From the NCBI RefSeq assembly GCF_036898465.1, contig NZ_JARUMJ010000001.1, forward strand, positions 5,208,001 to 5,272,000: a stretch of 64,000 nucleotides of DNA. The letters are read 5' to 3'. Origin of the DNA: Streptomyces sp. B21-105. GTDB taxonomy: Bacteria > Actinomycetota > Actinomycetes > Streptomycetales > Streptomycetaceae. A program made the position numbers and the translations under genes. The stretch's first letter is position 1. The number at the start of each line of letters is the position of its first letter. This document shows, piece after piece, positions 17,630-26,338 of the stretch. The notes beneath the pieces are model-generated. The model was not told where the DNA came from, ran no database searches, and saw only the letters and a list, made by a program, of their open reading frames with translations.

Positions 17630-18898
17630 GTGTCCCGTCGCGCTGTGATCACCGGGCTCGGCGTCATTTCGCCAGGTGCCATAGGTGTCAAGGAATATTG
17701 GAGCCTACTTGCCGAGGGCAGGACGGCGACCAGGGCGATCTCCCACTTCGATCCCTCGGCCTTCCGCTCCCGCATCGCGGGCGAGGTCGACTTCCACCCG
17801 CTGAAGTCGGGGCTCACCCCGCAGGACGTGCGCCGCCTCGACCGGGCCGCGCAGTTCGCCGTGGTCGCCGGCCGGGAAGCCGTCGCGGACGCGGGCCTGC
17901 AGTTCGACGTCATGGACCCCACCCGGGTCGGCGTCGCCCTCGGCTCCGCCGTCGGCTGCACCACCAGTCTGGAGCGTGAGTTCACCATCGGCAGCGACGG
18001 CGGCCGGCTCTGGGAGGTCGACCAGGGTTACACCGTCCCGCATCTGTACGACTACGTGAACCCCAGCTCGATGGCGGCCGAACTCGCCACGCAGACCGGC
18101 GCGGAGGGACCGGTCACCCTGGTCTCCACCGGCTGCACCTCCGGCATCGACTCGGTGGGCTACGCCGCCCGGCTGATCGAGGAGGGCAGCGCCGACGTCG
18201 TCGTCAGCGGCGGCACGGAGGCCCCGCTTTCGCCGATCACGGTGGTGTGCTTCGACGTGCTCCGCGCGAGCTCCACCCGCAACGACGACCCCGAGCACGC
18301 CTGCCGTCCCTTCGACAAGACCCGCGACGGTCTGGTGCTGGCCGAGGGCTGCGCCATCGTCGTCGTCGAGGAGCTCGAGCACGCACGGGCCCGCGGCGCG
18401 CAGATCTACGGCGAGATCGCCGGGTACGCCTCGCGCTGCAACGCGTACCACATGACCGGTCTCGAGTCCGAGGGCAAGGACATGGCCTCGGCGATCGAGG
18501 TGGCGATGGACGAGGCGCGGATCCTGCCCCCGCACATCGACTACATCAACGCGCACGGCTCGGGCACCAAGCAGAACGACCTGCACGAGACGGGCGCCTT
18601 CAAGCGCAGCCTCGGCGAGGACGCCTTCACCACGCCGATCAGCGGCTTCAAGTCGATGATCGGTCACTCGCTGGGCGCGATCGGCTCGCTGGAGATCGCC
18701 GGCTGCCTGCTCGGCATGCGCGAGGGGCTGATCCCGCCGACGGCCAACCTCAACGAACCCGACCCGCTGTGCGACCTGGACTACGTGCCCAACGTGGCCC
18801 GCGAGAAGCGGCTCAACACCGTGCTGACCGTCGGCAGCGGCTTCGGCGGCTTCCAGAGCGCGATGATCCTGCGAAACGTACGAGGAGCGAAGCGATGA
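17630..18898 (+). CDS. Type II polyketide ketosynthase alpha (KS-alpha)
   Basis: 422 residues starting at GTG 17630 behind CCAGGAGGCC. Active-site Cys169 lies in STGCTSGIDSVG, and the His motifs are NAHGSGTKQND and MIGHSLGAIGS. This is the condensing subunit of the type II minimal PKS, which pairs with the CLF encoded next. The overlap ATGA at 18895-18898 couples the two. The 72-base leader contains the 11-base palindrome AGTGAGTCACT (17564-17574), a possible regulator site. An ACP gene normally follows KS-beta but does not here. Confidence 0.97.
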   Translation: MSRRAVITGLGVISPGAIGVKEYWSLLAEGRTATRAISHFDPSAFRSRIAGEVDFHPLKSGLTPQDVRRLDRAAQFAVVAGREAVADAGLQFDVMDPTRVGVALGSAVGCTTSLEREFTIGSDGGRLWEVDQGYTVPHLYDYVNPSSMAAELATQTGAEGPVTLVSTGCTSGIDSVGYAARLIEEGSADVVVSGGTEAPLSPITVVCFDVLRASSTRNDDPEHACRPFDKTRDGLVLAEGCAIVVVEELEHARARGAQIYGEIAGYASRCNAYHMTGLESEGKDMASAIEVAMDEARILPPHIDYINAHGSGTKQNDLHETGAFKRSLGEDAFTTPISGFKSMIGHSLGAIGSLEIAGCLLGMREGLIPPTANLNEPDPLCDLDYVPNVAREKRLNTVLTVGSGFGGFQSAMILRNVRGAKR

Positions 18899-20112
18899 CC
18901 AGGCGAGCAGTGGTGACCGGAATCGGCATCGCGGCGCCCAACGGGCTGGGTCCGACGTCGTACTGGCGGGCGCTGATGGCCGGCCAGTCCGGCATCCGCC
19001 GGGTGACCAAGTTCGACATCTCGAAGTACCGCTGCAAACTCGGCGGCGAGATACCCGACTTCGCGCCCGACCGGCATCTGCAGGACCGGATCCTGCCGCA
19101 GTCCGACCACATCACCCGGCTGTCGCTGGTGGCCACCGACTGGGCGCTGCGCCAGGCCGGGGTGCGAGGCGGCGACGTCCCCACCGACGAGATGGGCGTG
19201 GTCACCGCGGCCTCCGGCGGCGGCTACGAGTTCGGCCAGCGCGAACTGGCCAAACTTCACCACCAGGGCCCCGAGTACGTCAGCGCCTACCAGTCGTTCG
19301 CGTGGTTCTACGCGGTCAACACGGGCCAGATATCCATCCGGCACAAGATGCACGGGCCCGGCGCCGTGGTGATCAGCGAGCAGGCCGGCGGCATCGACGC
19401 GATCGGCCACGCCCGGCGGCAGCTGCGGGACGGCGCCAACCTCATGCTCACCGGCGGCATCGACAGCACGCTGTGCCCGTGGGCCTGGGTCGCCCACCAG
19501 GCCACCGGCCGGATCAGCCGCAGCTCGGACCCGACGCGCGCCTATCTGCCCTTCGACGAGCGGGCCGGCGGTTACGTGCCCGGCGAGGGCGGCGCGATCA
19601 TGGTGCTGGAGACGCCGGAGAGCGCGAAGAAACGACTCGGCACCACCGTCTTCGGTGAGATCGCCGGCTACGCCTCCACCTTCGACCCGGGCACCCCGGG
19701 CCGTCCGCCGGGCCTGCAGCGCGCCATCGAGATGGCGCTGGGCGACGCCGGCATGGACGCCTCCGACATCGACGTCGTCTTCGCCGACGCGGTGGGCGAG
19801 GCCGAACTGGACCAGGTGGAGGCGGAGGCCCTCAAGGAGGTCTTCGGCCCGCACGGCGTCCCGGTCGCCGCGCCCAAGACCATGACCGGACGGCTGTTCG
19901 CCGGCGGCGCCTCCCTCGACGTCGCCACCGCGCTGCTGTCGATGTTCTGGAGCGCCATCCCGCCCGCCGTCGGCGTCCGGGAGGCCGTGCCCGAGTACGA
20001 GATGGACCTCGTGGTCGGCGAGCCGCGGCAGGGCCCGATCCGGTCCGCGCTGATCGTCGCCCGCGGGCACGGCGGCTTCAACTCGGCGATGGTGGTGCGC
20101 CAGCTCCGCTGA
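18895..20112 (+). CDS. Type II polyketide chain length factor (KS-beta/CLF)
   Basis: 405 residues, KS fold with the active-site Cys replaced by Gln163 (ISEQAGGIDAIGHARR), the hallmark of CLF subunits. It forms the heterodimer that sets polyketide length and generates the acetyl starter by malonyl decarboxylation when no special starter is used. The separate starter line at 25-36 kb suggests a non-acetate primer here. Chain length cannot be read reliably by eye. Confidence 0.97.
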   Translation: MTRRAVVTGIGIAAPNGLGPTSYWRALMAGQSGIRRVTKFDISKYRCKLGGEIPDFAPDRHLQDRILPQSDHITRLSLVATDWALRQAGVRGGDVPTDEMGVVTAASGGGYEFGQRELAKLHHQGPEYVSAYQSFAWFYAVNTGQISIRHKMHGPGAVVISEQAGGIDAIGHARRQLRDGANLMLTGGIDSTLCPWAWVAHQATGRISRSSDPTRAYLPFDERAGGYVPGEGGAIMVLETPESAKKRLGTTVFGEIAGYASTFDPGTPGRPPGLQRAIEMALGDAGMDASDIDVVFADAVGEAELDQVEAEALKEVFGPHGVPVAAPKTMTGRLFAGGASLDVATALLSMFWSAIPPAVGVREAVPEYEMDLVVGEPRQGPIRSALIVARGHGGFNSAMVVRQLR

Positions 20113-20168
20113 GCGGCACCGGCAGCACTCCGTCACCGTCATCGACATGTCGCAACGAAAGGGCATTC

Positions 20169-21791
20169 ATGCTGACGTCAGTCGCCGAGGCGGCCGGGAG
20201 CGCGATACTCCCGGACGACCTCGAGGAGGCCGTCCAACGCAACGACCTGCGGACCCGCACCGAGGAGCTCGCCCGGCTCAAGGCGGTCATCCGCGAGGGA
20301 CCGAGCGTGGAGGCGACCGCAGCCCAGCGCGCCAAGGGCAAACTCACCGTCAGGGAGCGCATCGAGCTGCTTTTCGACGAGGGCACGTTCCTCGAGATCG
20401 AGGCGTTCCGCAAGCACCGGGCGACAGCGTTCGGGCTGGCGAACAAACGCCCCCACACCGACGGCGTCGTCGTCGGCTGGGGACTGGTCCACGGCCAGAA
20501 GGTCTTCGCCTACGCGCACGACTTCCGGATGTTCGGCGGCGCCCTGGGCGAGGCGCACGCCGCGAAGATCCACAAGCTGATGGACATGGCCCTCGCCGCC
20601 GGCGCCCCGCTGGTCAGCCTGTGCGACGGGGCGGGGGCCCGGATCCAGGAGGGCGTCACGGCGCTCGCCGGGTACGGCGGGATCTTCCGCCGCAACGCCC
20701 AGGCGTCCGGCGTCATCCCGCAGATCAGCGTGATCCTCGGACCGTGCGCGGGCGGGGCGGCCTACTCGCCCGCGCTGACCGACTTCGTGTTCATGGTCCG
20801 GGACGTGGCCCAGATGTTCATCACCGGCCCGGACGTCGTCCAGGCCGTCACCGGCGAGCACATCAGCATGAACGGCCTCGGCGGGGCGGACGTCCACGCC
20901 GGCGTCTCCGGCGTCTCCTCGTTCGTCTACGACGACGAGTACACCTGCATCGCCGACGTCCGGTACCTGCTGTCGCTGCTCCCCGCCAACAACCGCGCCC
21001 TGCCCCCGGTCGTCCCCTGCACGGACCCGGTGGACCGCAGGAACGACGCCCTGCTCGACCTCGTCCCGTCGTCGGCCAACCAGGCCTACGACATCCTGAA
21101 GGTGATCGAGGAGATCGTCGACGACGGCGAGTACTTCGAGGTGCAGCCCAACTGGGCGGGCAACATCGTCTGCGCGCTGGCCCGGATGGGCGGCCGGCTG
21201 GTCGGCGTGGTCGCCAACCAGCCCATGGTCTCGGCCGGCACCCTCGACATCGACGCCTCCGACAAGGGCGCGCGCTTCGTCCAGATGTGCGACTCGTTCA
21301 ACATCCCGCTGGTCACCCTGGTCGACGTGCCGGGCTTCCTGCCGGGCCGTGAGCAGGAGCACCAGGGGATCATCCGGCACGGGGCGAAGCTGCTCTACGC
21401 CTACTGCGTCGCCACAGTCCCCCGCATCCAGCTGATCCTGCGCAAGGCGTACGGCGGCGCCTGGATCGTCATGGACTCGCGGTCCATCGGGACGGACCTG
21501 TCCCTGGCCTGGCCCACCAACGAGATCGCCGTGATGGGCGCCGAGGGCGCGGCGAACGTCATCTTCCGCCGGGAGATCGCGGCGTCGGGCGATCCCGAGG
21601 AGACCCGGGAGCAGTGCATCCGGTCCTACCAGGAGGAGTTGATGCATCCCTACTACGCGGCCGAGCACGGACTGGTCGACGACGTCATCGACCCCGCGCA
21701 CACCCGGGAGACCCTCGTCCGGGCGCTGGAGATGCTGGAGGGCAAACGTGCCTCCCTGGCGCCGCGCAAACACGGCAACCCCCCGATGTAG
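20169..21791 (+). CDS. Acyl-CoA carboxylase beta (carboxyltransferase) subunit
   Basis: 540 residues, full-length AccD/PccB-type carboxyltransferase: TVRERIELLFDEGTF, CDGAGARIQEG, ILGPCAGGAAYSPAL, NQPMVSAGTLDIDASDKGAR. It carboxylates acetyl- or propionyl-CoA together with a biotinylated alpha subunit, not present here. In AYGGAWIVMDS the position that in Streptomyces AccB/PccB separates substrates (Ile in AccB, Asp in PccB) appears to be Ile, favouring acetyl-CoA tolerance; this is inferred from memory of the family. Probably supplies malonyl-CoA to the cluster. ATG 20169 lies 56 bases after KS-beta. Confidence 0.95.
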   Translation: MLTSVAEAAGSAILPDDLEEAVQRNDLRTRTEELARLKAVIREGPSVEATAAQRAKGKLTVRERIELLFDEGTFLEIEAFRKHRATAFGLANKRPHTDGVVVGWGLVHGQKVFAYAHDFRMFGGALGEAHAAKIHKLMDMALAAGAPLVSLCDGAGARIQEGVTALAGYGGIFRRNAQASGVIPQISVILGPCAGGAAYSPALTDFVFMVRDVAQMFITGPDVVQAVTGEHISMNGLGGADVHAGVSGVSSFVYDDEYTCIADVRYLLSLLPANNRALPPVVPCTDPVDRRNDALLDLVPSSANQAYDILKVIEEIVDDGEYFEVQPNWAGNIVCALARMGGRLVGVVANQPMVSAGTLDIDASDKGARFVQMCDSFNIPLVTLVDVPGFLPGREQEHQGIIRHGAKLLYAYCVATVPRIQLILRKAYGGAWIVMDSRSIGTDLSLAWPTNEIAVMGAEGAANVIFRREIAASGDPEETREQCIRSYQEELMHPYYAAEHGLVDDVIDPAHTRETLVRALEMLEGKRASLAPRKHGNPPM

Positions 21792-21793
21792 CC

Positions 21794-22168
21794 ATGACCG
21801 CCGACCCGTTGTTCACGATCCGTTCCGGACGGCCGACCGAGCAGGAGATCGCCGCACTCACCGTCGCGCTGCTGACCCGCCTGCACCGGTCCGCCGCGGA
21901 TCCGTCCGCGGTGGCCGCCTGGGCACAGCGCACCCCCGACGTGCCGGTCGTGGCGGGCCTCGCGGACTGGCCCGGCCCGGACCGGCCCGCGACGACCGTG
22001 TGGGGGAGCCGCTCCGGCGGCCCGGACGCCGGGCCGGCCGGCAGCGGCTGGGGGGACCCGACCGGCGCGGACGCCCCGCCCGAGACCGGCTGGGGAAGCC
22101 GGCCCGTCCCGGATCAGCCACCCGGCCCGGAGCAGCCCGCGACGGCGGGCTGGCCGGGCCTGCCCTGA
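21794..22168 (+). CDS. Acyl-CoA carboxylase epsilon subunit
   Basis: 124 residues, two bases after the beta subunit. The N-terminal helix FTIRSGRPTEQEIAALTVAL matches the short epsilon subunits that stabilise actinobacterial acyl-CoA carboxylases. The C-terminal half is Pro/Gly/Trp-rich low-complexity sequence with repeated TxWG(S) units. Ends in a repetitive spacer before a bidirectional terminator. Confidence 0.85.
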   Translation: MTADPLFTIRSGRPTEQEIAALTVALLTRLHRSAADPSAVAAWAQRTPDVPVVAGLADWPGPDRPATTVWGSRSGGPDAGPAGSGWGDPTGADAPPETGWGSRPVPDQPPGPEQPATAGWPGLP

Positions 22169-22174
22169 CGCCCG

Positions 22175-22345
22175 GACCGGTCTTGGCGTCCGGGCTTGGC
22201 CTGGCGTCCGGGCTGGCCCTGACTTTGGGGTTCGCCTTGCCGGGCGGGGCCCCGCGCGGCGTCCGGGCTTGGCCTGGCGGCCGGGCTTGCTCTGGCGTCG
22301 GGCCCTGCTCTGGCGTCGGGCCCTGCTCTGGCATCGCAGGGTCGC
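22175..22345. repeat. Degenerate GC-rich repeats after the carboxylase genes
   Basis: Variants of CTGGCGTCSGGSCYTG recur about eight times, the last ones nearly identical at 22293-22330. No coding signal. Confidence 0.6.
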
Positions 22346-22385
22346 CTTGTCGGCAGGACCCGGTTTGCCGGGTGGGACTGCTCCG

Positions 22386-22425
22386 CGCGAAGGGGGGTGA
22401 CGCGATCGCGTCACCCCCCTTCGCG
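22386..22425. terminator. 40-bp perfect palindrome, bidirectional terminator
   Basis: Bases 22386-22425 are perfectly self-complementary, centred at 22405/22406 (GCGAAGGGGGGTGACGCGAT and its complement). They lie between the convergent epsilon-subunit and MBL-hydrolase genes. Confidence 0.85.
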
Positions 22426-22456
22426 TGTGCCGGCCCGGTCTGACGGCCGTCGTCGC

Positions 22457-23374
22457 TCAGGCGTGGCACACCGGGAGGCCTCCGTGGAACTGCGTCATCT
22501 CGCCGAACGCCGTCGCCACGTCGATCGGCGCACCCGGCACCGCTCCGGCGAGCTCGGCGTAGGCGCGGTGCAGGTTGCCGACGATGCGTTCGGCGTCCAG
22601 GAAGGCGGCCCACGCGCCCAGTTCGGTGCACCGGGCCGTCTCCAGCGCCGACCGTCCGGCCCGCAGGCCCGACTCCGCGACCTCCAGCAGCCAGTTCAGG
22701 TAGGCGGCGGTCTCGTCCAGCAACTCGGCCCCGCCGACCGGCCCGTGACCGGGCACCACCGTCTCCGCGCCGAGCGCGCGCAGCCCTCCGATCGCCTCCA
22801 GCGACCCCGTGACCGAACCCATCAGACAGAACGGTGTGCTCCCCGACCACACGACGTCCCCGGTGAACAGGACGCCCTCGTCGGGCAGCCACACCACCGT
22901 GTCGCCGGTGGTGTGGGCCGTCCCCGGGTGCAGCAGCGCGATGCGCCGGCCGCCCGAGTGGACGGCGGCCTCGTCGCCCCGGTAGGTCACGTCGGGCCCG
23001 AGGACCGGCGTCTCCCCCCACTCCACGTCCGGCCACAGTCCGCGCAGCCCCGCGCCCGCCGCTATCTGGTCACGGGCGCAGTTCTCGTGGGCGATGATCG
23101 TCGCCCGCGGCTTGAAGTAGGAGTTGCCGAAGGTGTGGTCGCCGTGGAAGTGGGTGTTGACGACGAAGTCCGGCCCGGCCGGCGCCAGCGCGCCCACCGC
23201 CTCGGCCAGGACCCGGGTACGGCGTTCGGTGGCGGCCGTGTCGACCAGCACCGCACACTCCCCGTCGAGGATCAGCCCCGCGTTGTTCAGGCACCACCCG
23301 CCGTCGGGCTGGATCCAGGCGTAGACCGACGGGGCGACCTCACGCATTTCCGACCGGACCTGTTGCAACGTCAT
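22457..23374 (-). CDS. MBL-fold metallohydrolase, possible polyketide cyclase/thioesterase (ActIV-like)
   Basis: 305 residues with the metal motif HFHGDH (H75, H77, D79, H80), further ligands in HPGTAHTTGD and FTGDVVW, and VVPGHGPV. Some type II PKS clusters use MBL-fold proteins as second-ring cyclase/thioesterase (ActIV), so release or cyclisation of the polyketide is plausible. General lactonase/hydrolase activity is the alternative. Monocistronic on the minus strand, facing the SnoaL-like gene at 23598 across a ~220-base divergent promoter region that includes the repeat GTGAGAGTGAGAGTGAGAGT (23391-23410). Confidence 0.85.
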   Translation of the reverse strand: MTLQQVRSEMREVAPSVYAWIQPDGGWCLNNAGLILDGECAVLVDTAATERRTRVLAEAVGALAPAGPDFVVNTHFHGDHTFGNSYFKPRATIIAHENCARDQIAAGAGLRGLWPDVEWGETPVLGPDVTYRGDEAAVHSGGRRIALLHPGTAHTTGDTVVWLPDEGVLFTGDVVWSGSTPFCLMGSVTGSLEAIGGLRALGAETVVPGHGPVGGAELLDETAAYLNWLLEVAESGLRAGRSALETARCTELGAWAAFLDAERIVGNLHRAYAELAGAVPGAPIDVATAFGEMTQFHGGLPVCHA

Positions 23375-23390
23375 TTCCGACTCCGTTTCG

Positions 23391-23410
23391 GGTGAGAGTG
23401 AGAGTGAGAG
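23391..23410 (+). repeat. 6-bp GTGAGA tandem repeat in a divergent promoter
   Basis: GTGAGAGTGAGAGTGAGAGT lies immediately upstream of the MBL-hydrolase gene on the opposite strand; a short microsatellite-like run in an otherwise GC-rich spacer. Confidence 0.7.
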
Positions 23411-23597
23411 TGCGGTGGGCAGTGCGGGTGTGAAAGAAAGTGCCGCGGCAATTTGCCGGAAAGGATGGCCCGAACGGCATGAGCCTCACTGGAACACCCG
23501 GTGCGGGAATTCCGGTGCAGCGGTAGTCCAGCCGGTTTCGAGCTGCCCGGAGAACGCTTTCGGGAGAAGGAAACCCCTGCCCGAGGAGGAGTACACC

Positions 23598-24038
23598 GTG
23601 GCTACCCAGACCGCTGAGCGGCAGAAGGTGACGGCCGAGGAGCACGTGGAGATCCTCGGCTTCTACGCCCGACAGTGCCGCCTGATGGACGCCCTGAAGA
23701 TCGAGGAGTTCGCCGACACCTTCACCGAGGACGGCGTCATCGACCACGCGCACCGCGGCGAACGCCTCGCCGGCCGGGAGGCGATGGTCGCGGCGATGCG
23801 GGCTGCCCTCCCGCGGTACCGGTCGGTCGTGCCCCGGCACTGGTTCGACCACTACCTCGTGGAGAAGACCGCGGACGGCTGGCGGGTGGACTACGTCTGC
23901 CTGGTCACCCGGACCGACGCCGCCGGGAAGGTGGACTTCGAGCCGACCTTCACCGTGGTGGACGAACTGGTGCGCACCGAGGCCGGCGAGATCCGGACCC
24001 GGGAGCGCGTCATCGACCAGGACCGTCCGGCCTCCTGA
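23598..24038 (+). CDS. SnoaL/NTF2-fold polyketide-modifying protein (copy 2)
   Basis: 146 residues, GTG 23598 after a GAGGAGGA ribosome site. Same fold and shared blocks ([42 protein letters not shown]) as the protein at 14856-15350, so the pair probably arose by duplication and may act at two steps or as a heteromer. Likely polyketide cyclase, hydroxylase or related; reaction unknown. Followed after 14 bases by rfbA. Confidence 0.82.
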   Translation: MATQTAERQKVTAEEHVEILGFYARQCRLMDALKIEEFADTFTEDGVIDHAHRGERLAGREAMVAAMRAALPRYRSVVPRHWFDHYLVEKTADGWRVDYVCLVTRTDAAGKVDFEPTFTVVDELVRTEAGEIRTRERVIDQDRPAS

Positions 24039-24052
24039 GGCCGGGGCCCACG

Positions 24053-24967
24053 ATGAAGGGGATAGTCCTCGCCGGAGGCACGGGGACCCGGCTGCATCCG
24101 ATCACTCTGGCCGTGTCGAAACAGCTCCTCCCCGTCAGTGACAAGCCGATGATCTACTACCCGCTGTCGGTGCTCATGCTGGCCGATATCCGGGAGATCC
24201 TCGTCATCACCACTCCCACCGACCTGCCGTACTTCCAGCGGCTCCTCGGCGACGGCTCACGGCTGGGCATCTCGCTCAGCTACGCCGCGCAGGAGCATCC
24301 CGGCGGCCTGGCGCAGGCGTTCACCATCGGGGCCGACTTCATCGGCGCCGACCCGGTGGCCCTGGTACTGGGCGACAACATCTTCCACGGCTCGGGATTC
24401 CGCGAGCTGCTCCGCCGCAACGCCCGTGACGTGGACGGCTGCGTCCTCTTCGGCTATCCGGTGCCGGACCCCGAGCGGTACGGGGTCGGGGTGACCGACG
24501 CCGAGGGGCGGCTCGTCTCGCTCGAGGAGAAGCCGGCCGAACCCAAGTCCGACCGGGCGATCACCGGCCTGTACTTCTACGACAACGACGTCGTGGACGT
24601 GGCCAAGAACCTCACCCCGTCGCCGCGCGGCGAACTGGAGATCACCGACGTCAACCGGTGGTACCTGGAACGCGGCAAGGCCAAGCTGATCGAACTCGGC
24701 CGGGGTTTCGCCTGGCTCGACACGGGCACCGCCGAGTCGCTGCTGAAGGCCGGCATCTACGTGCAGGCCATGGAGGAGCGCATGGGGGTGCGCATCGCCT
24801 GCCTGGAGGAGGTCGCCCTGCAGATGGGCTTCATCGACGCCGACACGTGCCGCCGGCTGGGCGAGGGGATGAAGTCGCCGTACGGCAGGTACGTGACGGA
24901 GGTCGCGGCCGAGGCCGCCGGCGTGGGGTACCGCCGCCGGCTCGTCGGCGCACCCCGAGGTGCCTGA
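24053..24967 (+). CDS. rfbA: Glucose-1-phosphate thymidylyltransferase
   Basis: 304 residues. [11 protein letters not shown] (nucleotide loop), [30 protein letters not shown] and EEKPAEPKS are diagnostic of RfbA. It makes dTDP-glucose from dTTP and glucose-1-phosphate, the entry step to dTDP-deoxysugars. The dehydratase (RfbB), later sugar genes and glycosyltransferases are not in the window, but the 3-ketoreductase and cupin at 1.2-2.9 kb would use the same pathway. Ends ahead of two stacked terminator hairpins. Confidence 0.95.
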   Translation: MKGIVLAGGTGTRLHPITLAVSKQLLPVSDKPMIYYPLSVLMLADIREILVITTPTDLPYFQRLLGDGSRLGISLSYAAQEHPGGLAQAFTIGADFIGADPVALVLGDNIFHGSGFRELLRRNARDVDGCVLFGYPVPDPERYGVGVTDAEGRLVSLEEKPAEPKSDRAITGLYFYDNDVVDVAKNLTPSPRGELEITDVNRWYLERGKAKLIELGRGFAWLDTGTAESLLKAGIYVQAMEERMGVRIACLEEVALQMGFIDADTCRRLGEGMKSPYGRYVTEVAAEAAGVGYRRRLVGAPRGA

Positions 24968-25003
24968 CGCCCGCGCGGCCGCCCGGGACGGGCCCACCGC
25001 GAG

Positions 25004-25047
25004 CGCGGAGTGCGACGGTCGTTCTTCGGAACCCGTCGCACTCCGCG
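25004..25047. terminator. Hairpin terminator after rfbA
   Basis: Perfect 15-bp arms 25004-25018 and 25033-25047 (CGCGGAGTGCGACGG and complement) with a 14-base loop. Confidence 0.8.
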
Positions 25048-25083
25048 ACGTGCGTCCACGCAGGACACGGCAGGCGGAAAGGA

Positions 25084-25137
25084 TCCGGCGGATCACGTCG
25101 CGGCGGCGGTGCTGCCCGCGCGACGTGATCCGCCGGA
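25084..25137. terminator. Second hairpin, terminator for the KSIII gene
   Basis: Perfect 18-bp arms 25084-25101 and 25120-25137 (TCCGGCGGATCACGTCGC and complement) around an 18-base GC-rich loop, six bases beyond the KSIII stop. With the preceding hairpin it insulates the convergent genes. Confidence 0.82.
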
Positions 25138-25143
25138 CGCCGT

Positions 25144-26166
25144 TCAGGCCGCGGACAGGATCTCCAGGACGGCCACCGTCCACGCGAAGCCGCCGCCCGC
25201 GCTGACCAGGGCGCCCGTCTGGCCCGGGCGCAGGGCGCCGGTCCGGGTGAGGTGGGTGAGGCCGGCGAACATGTCGCCCGCGCCGAGGTGGCCGACGCCC
25301 GAACCCCAGGGCCAGGTGGTCCGCTCCGGGTCGAGGTCCAGCGCCGAGAAGAACTGGAAGTCCATCTTGGCGCGGCCGAGGTGCGGCAGCACCGTCCAGT
25401 CGAGGTCCTCCTGCTTGACGTCCGCCTCCCGCAGGGCCTGTTCGAAGGCCGTCCGCTGGCCGGTGTGCAGCCGGTCGATCAGCTCCGACATGCCCATCTC
25501 CTTCACCAGGCGGGCGCGGGGCTCCTCCACGCTGACCGGGGTCCGGGTCTCCAGCGGAGTCGCGGCGAAGGGATCGTCGCCGCGCCCCATCTTCTCCAGG
25601 GTCGGGTCGGACACCGTCACCAGAGCGCGCAGCAGCGCGAAGCCGTCCTCGGTGGACAGCACGATCGCGGTGCCGCCGTCCCCGAGCACGGTCCCCGGAT
25701 CGCTGGTCCAGCGGTCGATGCCCGGCAGGCAGAACCGGTCGCCGGTGGTCACGAGGGCGCTGTGCCGGCGGGCGTCCGCGCGCAGATAGGCCACCGCCAG
25801 TTCGAAGGCGGCCATCCCGCCGTTGGACAGCTGCTCGACGGCCAGCGACAGGCACGTGTTGCCGACGGCCTCGCGCTGCACGTACGAGGCGGGCGCCCAC
25901 AGGTCGTAGCCCTGGAAGTAGCTGCTGGCGTGCAGGACCAGGTCGATGTCCTGGGGCCCGGCGTCCGCATGGCGCAGCGCCTCCCGCGCGGCCCGGACCG
26001 CCATCTGCGGCCCGGCCTCCGTGCCGACGCACACCGACCGCATCCGGGTGCGCCGCACGGTCCATTCGTCGGTCAGCCCCTGCCGGACCGCCTCCTCGGC
26101 CGGCATGGCCGACGGCAGATGAAGTCCCACCCCGGAAACGAACACCTCTTTTGCTGGCACGACCAT
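25144..26166 (-). CDS. KAS III-family acyltransferase/ketosynthase (starter unit transfer)
   Basis: 340 residues, thiolase fold of the FabH group. Predicted triad: Cys105 (VGNTCLSLAVEQ), His262 (VLPHLGRAKM) and Asp298 (GHLGAGDMF). Asp replaces the Asn of true FabH, as in the CerJ/ChlB3 acyl-transfer subgroup. It probably moves the type I PKS-made acyl group onto the type II machinery, or primes it by condensation. ATG 26166 has a GGAGGG only two to three bases away, so GTG 26160 (nine-base spacing) is an equally good start. Divergent from the starter-unit PKS operon beginning at 26339. Confidence 0.87.
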   Translation of the reverse strand: MVVPAKEVFVSGVGLHLPSAMPAEEAVRQGLTDEWTVRRTRMRSVCVGTEAGPQMAVRAAREALRHADAGPQDIDLVLHASSYFQGYDLWAPASYVQREAVGNTCLSLAVEQLSNGGMAAFELAVAYLRADARRHSALVTTGDRFCLPGIDRWTSDPGTVLGDGGTAIVLSTEDGFALLRALVTVSDPTLEKMGRGDDPFAATPLETRTPVSVEEPRARLVKEMGMSELIDRLHTGQRTAFEQALREADVKQEDLDWTVLPHLGRAKMDFQFFSALDLDPERTTWPWGSGVGHLGAGDMFAGLTHLTRTGALRPGQTGALVSAGGGFAWTVAVLEILSAA

Positions 26167-26338
26167 TTCCCTCCGCCCGACGGCATTCGGCCGTCGAGTC
26201 TGCACGGAACTGCTCGGGGGCGGCTCGACGCCGGACGGAGCCCGATTCCGTCCGCGGCTCTCGATCGAGGCTCAGGCGAACGTCGAATCCCCGGGCCCAT
26301 ATTGCGGCAGCGGGAAAGGCAGGAAAGGAAGGTACCGG

